Shown piece after piece: positions 60,806 to 64,000 of a stretch of 64,000 bases of DNA. Position 1 is the stretch's first letter; each line of letters begins with the position of its first letter. The notes under the pieces are model-generated. The model ran no database searches. It was not told where the DNA came from and was given only the letters and a program-made list of their open reading frames with translations. Location: NCBI GenBank assembly GCA_964035795.1, contig OZ038320.1, positions 27,535,705 through 27,599,704 of the forward strand, given 5' to 3'. Source of the DNA: Pterobdella sp. o SKG-2022. Its lineage: Eukaryota; Annelida; Clitellata; Hirudinida; Piscicolidae. Position numbers and translations under genes: made by a program.

Positions 60806-63645
60806 GATTTTTATAGCACATAGTTATCAATTCAAGATTGCTTCAGAGGCGCTCAAGGTTTGGAAGAGATTATGACTGGGGATGTTTATGGTATAAGTGA
60901 GTTTTCAAAAGTTTGCGAAAGTTCATGAGAGAAGGCGATGAGCGCAAGTTAGAAGGAAGTGAATTCTACAGACGTGGAGCCTGGTGAGAAAAAGAGCGAC
61001 TAGTAAACAAGCCTGAAGAAACAGGTTGATGAAGCTAGAGACCAGAGTGCAAGAATCTGAGTGGTCACAAAAAATAATATTAGCAGTTTTTTATGTAAGT
61101 ATTTTATGTATTTTTTATTAATACACCTTTGAGATATTAGTGAAACTTGAGAACCTAGCTGGTGATATTGTTAATAGCAAAAAACTTATTTAAATGAAAG
61201 AAAAACAATCAAAAAACTGAGTATTAAAGTCTTGCGTTTTCACTTTTATAAATTTTTGGCTCGTCCTATGACAGTATTAAAATACTACTAATTACGTAAA
61301 ACCATCTCATATTTCTTCGTTATTAACATTCATTTTAACCATACCCGTCCTATTTTTAATTAATTGGGGTTTAATAAGACTGAAAAAATCGTTATTTTTA
61401 TTTAAATGATTTAAAAATCAAGATTTTTCATAACTTTATTTTTTAAAGCTATTGTTTCAATAGAATAGTGATAAACTTGACTTGTTCAAGAGTTTTATCT
61501 CTTATGAAGTTGTTTTATACCCCTCATTTATGACTCTGAACGCCAGAAACTGATTGAAAGCCTATAAAAAAGTGACAATGTTAAAAATAGTTCATGCTAT
61601 AAATAGAGCTTAAACCGAGGTTTTAACTGAAAGTATTCCCGCATTGTAACATTTTAGAATCCTTCTATATTAAAAAAGTACGATAACATAGAAAAAATAT
61701 TATAATATTTGATGAAGCAAGAGCACAGAGTTTAAATTTGAACAAACTAATCTTTTTGATATTATGAGGATATCATCTCCAGGTACTCTAGATGCGATAA
61801 TAATATCATCACTATTCGATAACAAGATATACTCATATCTATTTTTTGAGATTTTATGTTATATGAAAAGCTAAAATAGAGGATATCCAAAACCATTAGA
61901 AAGCGCACATTTGCACGCCATCACACCAATTTTAACTGAATCTTCTACAGTTAATTATAAAATATTCCAAGTTTCTTTAGCAGTAAATATATTTCGATTT
62001 TATTTTTTTTAGTTGAATTTTTCAACATAAAATGATTAAAAAGTTTTTTTTTGAATAAAATACATTGATATTTTTAAAAAAATAATTAAATTTGCAAAAA
62101 TCTATTTTAATTAATTTATTGGTGTTAAAAAAGATTAAAAACTACTCAAATAGAATTTTCTTAATGATAAAGACACGACTCAAGACAGTTCATTGATCTT
62201 TGCTCTATATATGTATCAAGTCAAGTTTATTATATATTTGTACATTCAAGCAAACATACTAAAATTTAAACATTCATACAAAAACCTTACTTTCAAAAAA
62301 ATTTTTATTTTTAAAAAATAAATATATTCCGTGTTGAGTAATTTTCTTTGGCTTAAAAATCCTAACCTTATTATATCTTCAACTCCCATATCTTATAAAT
62401 AGCAACAACGCATTAATCGAGTATTGAACTCTTACATCGGTAAAAAAAATCACATGGTTAAAACCATCCAGAATACAGAATTTTTAAAATTTTTTAAAAA
62501 AATTGCCATTTTTTTGTCTTATAAAATAATAATTATAAAAAATGAGTTTTTCAACATTTTAAAATATTTTTGTTTATCGTAATAAATTATTCGTTTTCAA
62601 TTAGGATAACCAATTATTTTCCAATTAGAATTTATTAGAGTTCCAATAAAAGAAATATAATATTAAATATCAATATGAACACGAACATCAAAGTGATGCG
62701 AACGACGTTTGAAAGAATAATAGTATTGAATGATGTGATCTGGGATACCCATTGGAGTGTTGAATACTGCAAGTTTAAAATAAATTTTTGTATCTTGTCT
62801 TACTTACTGATTCATTTTTTAATTTTATTTTTGATTTTTAACACCATAAAATCAAAGTCAAGAATTAGAACGTGCTTTAATGAACATTCCATTCCTTCAA
62901 GGGTCGTATAACAATATTTCTTAGAACAAGTGGTTCTTCGTGCAAGTAATAATAAATACTTATAATTCACTTTTATAAGTTTTGATGAAATATTATTCAA
63001 TGAAAAGTTTTTCAAGTATCTAGTGGTTTGAGTGCTTGAGGTGATAAAGCTTCGAAGCTACAATCACAAGGTCTGGCGTTCAAGTCCTAGACTGGAAAGT
63101 GTTTCAGCGATACGCTTCTTCTAGTGCTACGCATTTATCCATTTTTTTTATTTAAGTTAAATATCAACATCTCAACTTTTTAACTTGAATAAGACTACTA
63201 AATTTTTTTCTTCACTTTTATATTTCTTTTGTTGCTTCAAATAATTACTAACAAAAGCACAATGGCTATTAAATCCTGTAAGACTACATAACTTTGTGAT
63301 AGACAATCTTATATTTATAACAAATATTTTTGATAGTATAGCATCAAATTGTAGGTTATTCATTTATAAATATTACAATCTAAGCATAAAATAGGCAATG
63401 TAATTTAAATAATGATAAATCAATACTGAGCAATAATAATATATTGAATGTTTTTAGATAAAGAGGGACACAAAATGCCTAAAGGTCTTAGGAAAAAAAT
63501 TTGTCATATCTTTATATTAAACTTTCTGTTATTTTATCAAACAGTTTCTGGAAAGCCTATCACCATCTTCTTCAACTTATCTTCCATCAACATATCTTCA
63601 ATTTCCAACATTGAATACGCCAATATCTCTATCTATGTCAAGAAG
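57850..63645 (+). CDS. TGF-beta superfamily ligand precursor, N-terminal exons (3' part outside window)
   Basis: Exon 1 (57850-57995) starts MNTIYHFYMILFVFICSIQC, a clear signal peptide, and runs through SLFKAAHAPRQPKILTRMQR. Exon 2 (59017-59198) continues LEHFKKNFLKKLQLTTPPEV, NRFIPNSPSLRSQIKQIEE, which matches the first latency helix of the TGF-beta prodomain (compare the IEAIKxQILSKLRL ... PPLRELI layout of myostatin). A tentative exon 3 (60117-60179; DNPHTTIESWQLLLCRL) has a strong pyrimidine tract, a GTTAGA donor and matching phase 1-1. Exon 4 (63545-63645) gives GKPITIFFNLSSINIS then NIEYANISIYVKK, the FxxFxLSSI ... AxLxLYxK strand pair of prodomains. Phases agree with or without exon 3. 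The rest of the prodomain, the furin site and the cystine-knot ligand must lie beyond 64000. I cannot tell activin/myostatin from BMP types. Confidence 0.7.
60716..61065 (-). mobile_element. CR1/L2 3' end with (ATT)n tail
   Basis: A pure (ATT)n run (60716-60804) leads into about 260 bp nearly identical to 33590-33835, including AGCGACTAGTAAA and CAGACGTGGAGCCTGGTGAG. The run is the LINE's 3' microsatellite tail on the minus strand. It lies in the TGF-beta ligand intron. Confidence 0.85.
61066..63015. other. Intronic sequence of TGF-beta ligand gene, no further feature seen
   Basis: AT-rich, with no exon that continues the prodomain in phase. A 78-residue frame at 62675-62911 has no known match. 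Confidence 0.4.
63016..63140 (+). mobile_element. tRNA-derived SINE candidate
   Basis: TCTAGTGGTTTGAGTG resembles an A box, and GCGTTCAAGTCC about 56 bp on is a B box. The flanks do not pair as an acceptor stem, so a SINE head is more likely than a tRNA gene. Confidence 0.45.
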
Positions 63646-64000
63646 GTTTTTGATGTTTGCTTAATGGTTCTTAATGTCATATATAATGTTGATTTATAAT
63701 ACTGTATATATATAAATAGTTACATAATGTTGGATGTATTATTTGAATATTTTAAAATCAATGTTGTATTTAATTCTACGTAAAGTTTAATACAATACTG
63801 GGTATTTAAATTTAATATTTAGTAGCGACAGCGATACTAGAGGGCACTTTTTCGAAGACCAAAATTTTATTACCAAAGATATTTTATATAATTTATAATT
63901 CATATTGCTAATAGTTTTAGATAACTTTTTATATATGTTTCATCTTATATAACTCTCAACTACCAAATTCTTTATAGCTCATAAAGCCCTTTAAAGCAAC
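63646..64000 (+). other. Start of the next TGF-beta ligand intron
   Basis: It follows a GTTTTTGATG donor. AT-rich, with no exon visible before the window ends. Confidence 0.4.

Noticed and set aside
62675..62911. 78-residue + frame in the TGF-beta ligand intron
   Set aside because: No prodomain pattern and phases do not join exon 3 or 4.

Overview
This is a nuclear genome window from an AT-rich invertebrate animal (roughly 30% GC by eye). The host genes are split by GT-AG introns and carry animal-specific orthologues, one intron is of the minor (U12, AT-AC) class, and an inner-arm dynein light chain implies motile cilia. The mobile-element mix (CR1/L2, RTE, R2-like LINEs with a restriction-like endonuclease, a Penelope-like element, MITEs, tRNA-derived SINEs) is typical of cnidarians, flatworms, molluscs and similar animals. 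I cannot name the species.

Host genes, left to right: UBE3B 3' half (637-3717, +, 10 exons, HECT domain); a TARBP2/PRKRA/Loquacious-type protein with three dsRBDs and an intronless coding region (6589-8169, -); a ZC3H4/ZC3H6 (suppressor-of-sable) protein in 13 exons with a U12 AT-AC intron inside its zinc-finger block (15292-22249, +); RPRD2 in 8 exons (22518-27196, -); DNALI1 in 7 exons (27531-29739, +); METTL16 in 8 exons (29896-33219, -); a 65-residue orphan ORF (51922-52119, -); PSMG1 in 8 exons (52562-55309, +); and the 5' exons of a TGF-beta-family ligand precursor (57850-63645, +, continuing past the window). I rebuilt each multi-exon gene by hand from splice signals, phase and family similarity. 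The summed exon lengths of all complete genes are multiples of three.

The genes are packed in pairs. ZC3H4/RPRD2 and DNALI1/METTL16 converge with 3' ends 150-270 bp apart, and RPRD2/DNALI1 diverge from a 334-bp promoter. ZC3H4 and RPRD2 both act on RNA polymerase II transcription, METTL16 modifies U6 snRNA and MAT2A mRNA, and TARBP2 works with Dicer. The middle of the window is therefore rich in RNA-metabolism genes, though nothing here shows co-regulation.

The rest is mobile DNA. 4.0-6.0 kb and 8.5-14 kb hold LINE relics. 33.4-41.2 kb holds two adjacent terminal-inverted-repeat elements, each with a LINE fragment inside (about 160-bp arms around a CR1/L2 tail; about 411-bp arms around an R2-like pol). 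41.4-49.0 kb is a decayed C2H2-zinc-finger/MULE-transposase gene whose fingers sit on separate phase 2-2 exons. It has undergone tandem exon duplication, LINE insertion and a microhomology fusion, and it carries a 75-bp intron that appears to be a LINE fragment flanked by a target-site duplication. 49.5-51.4 kb is a Penelope-like element with hammerhead-like RNA motifs nearby and elsewhere in the window.
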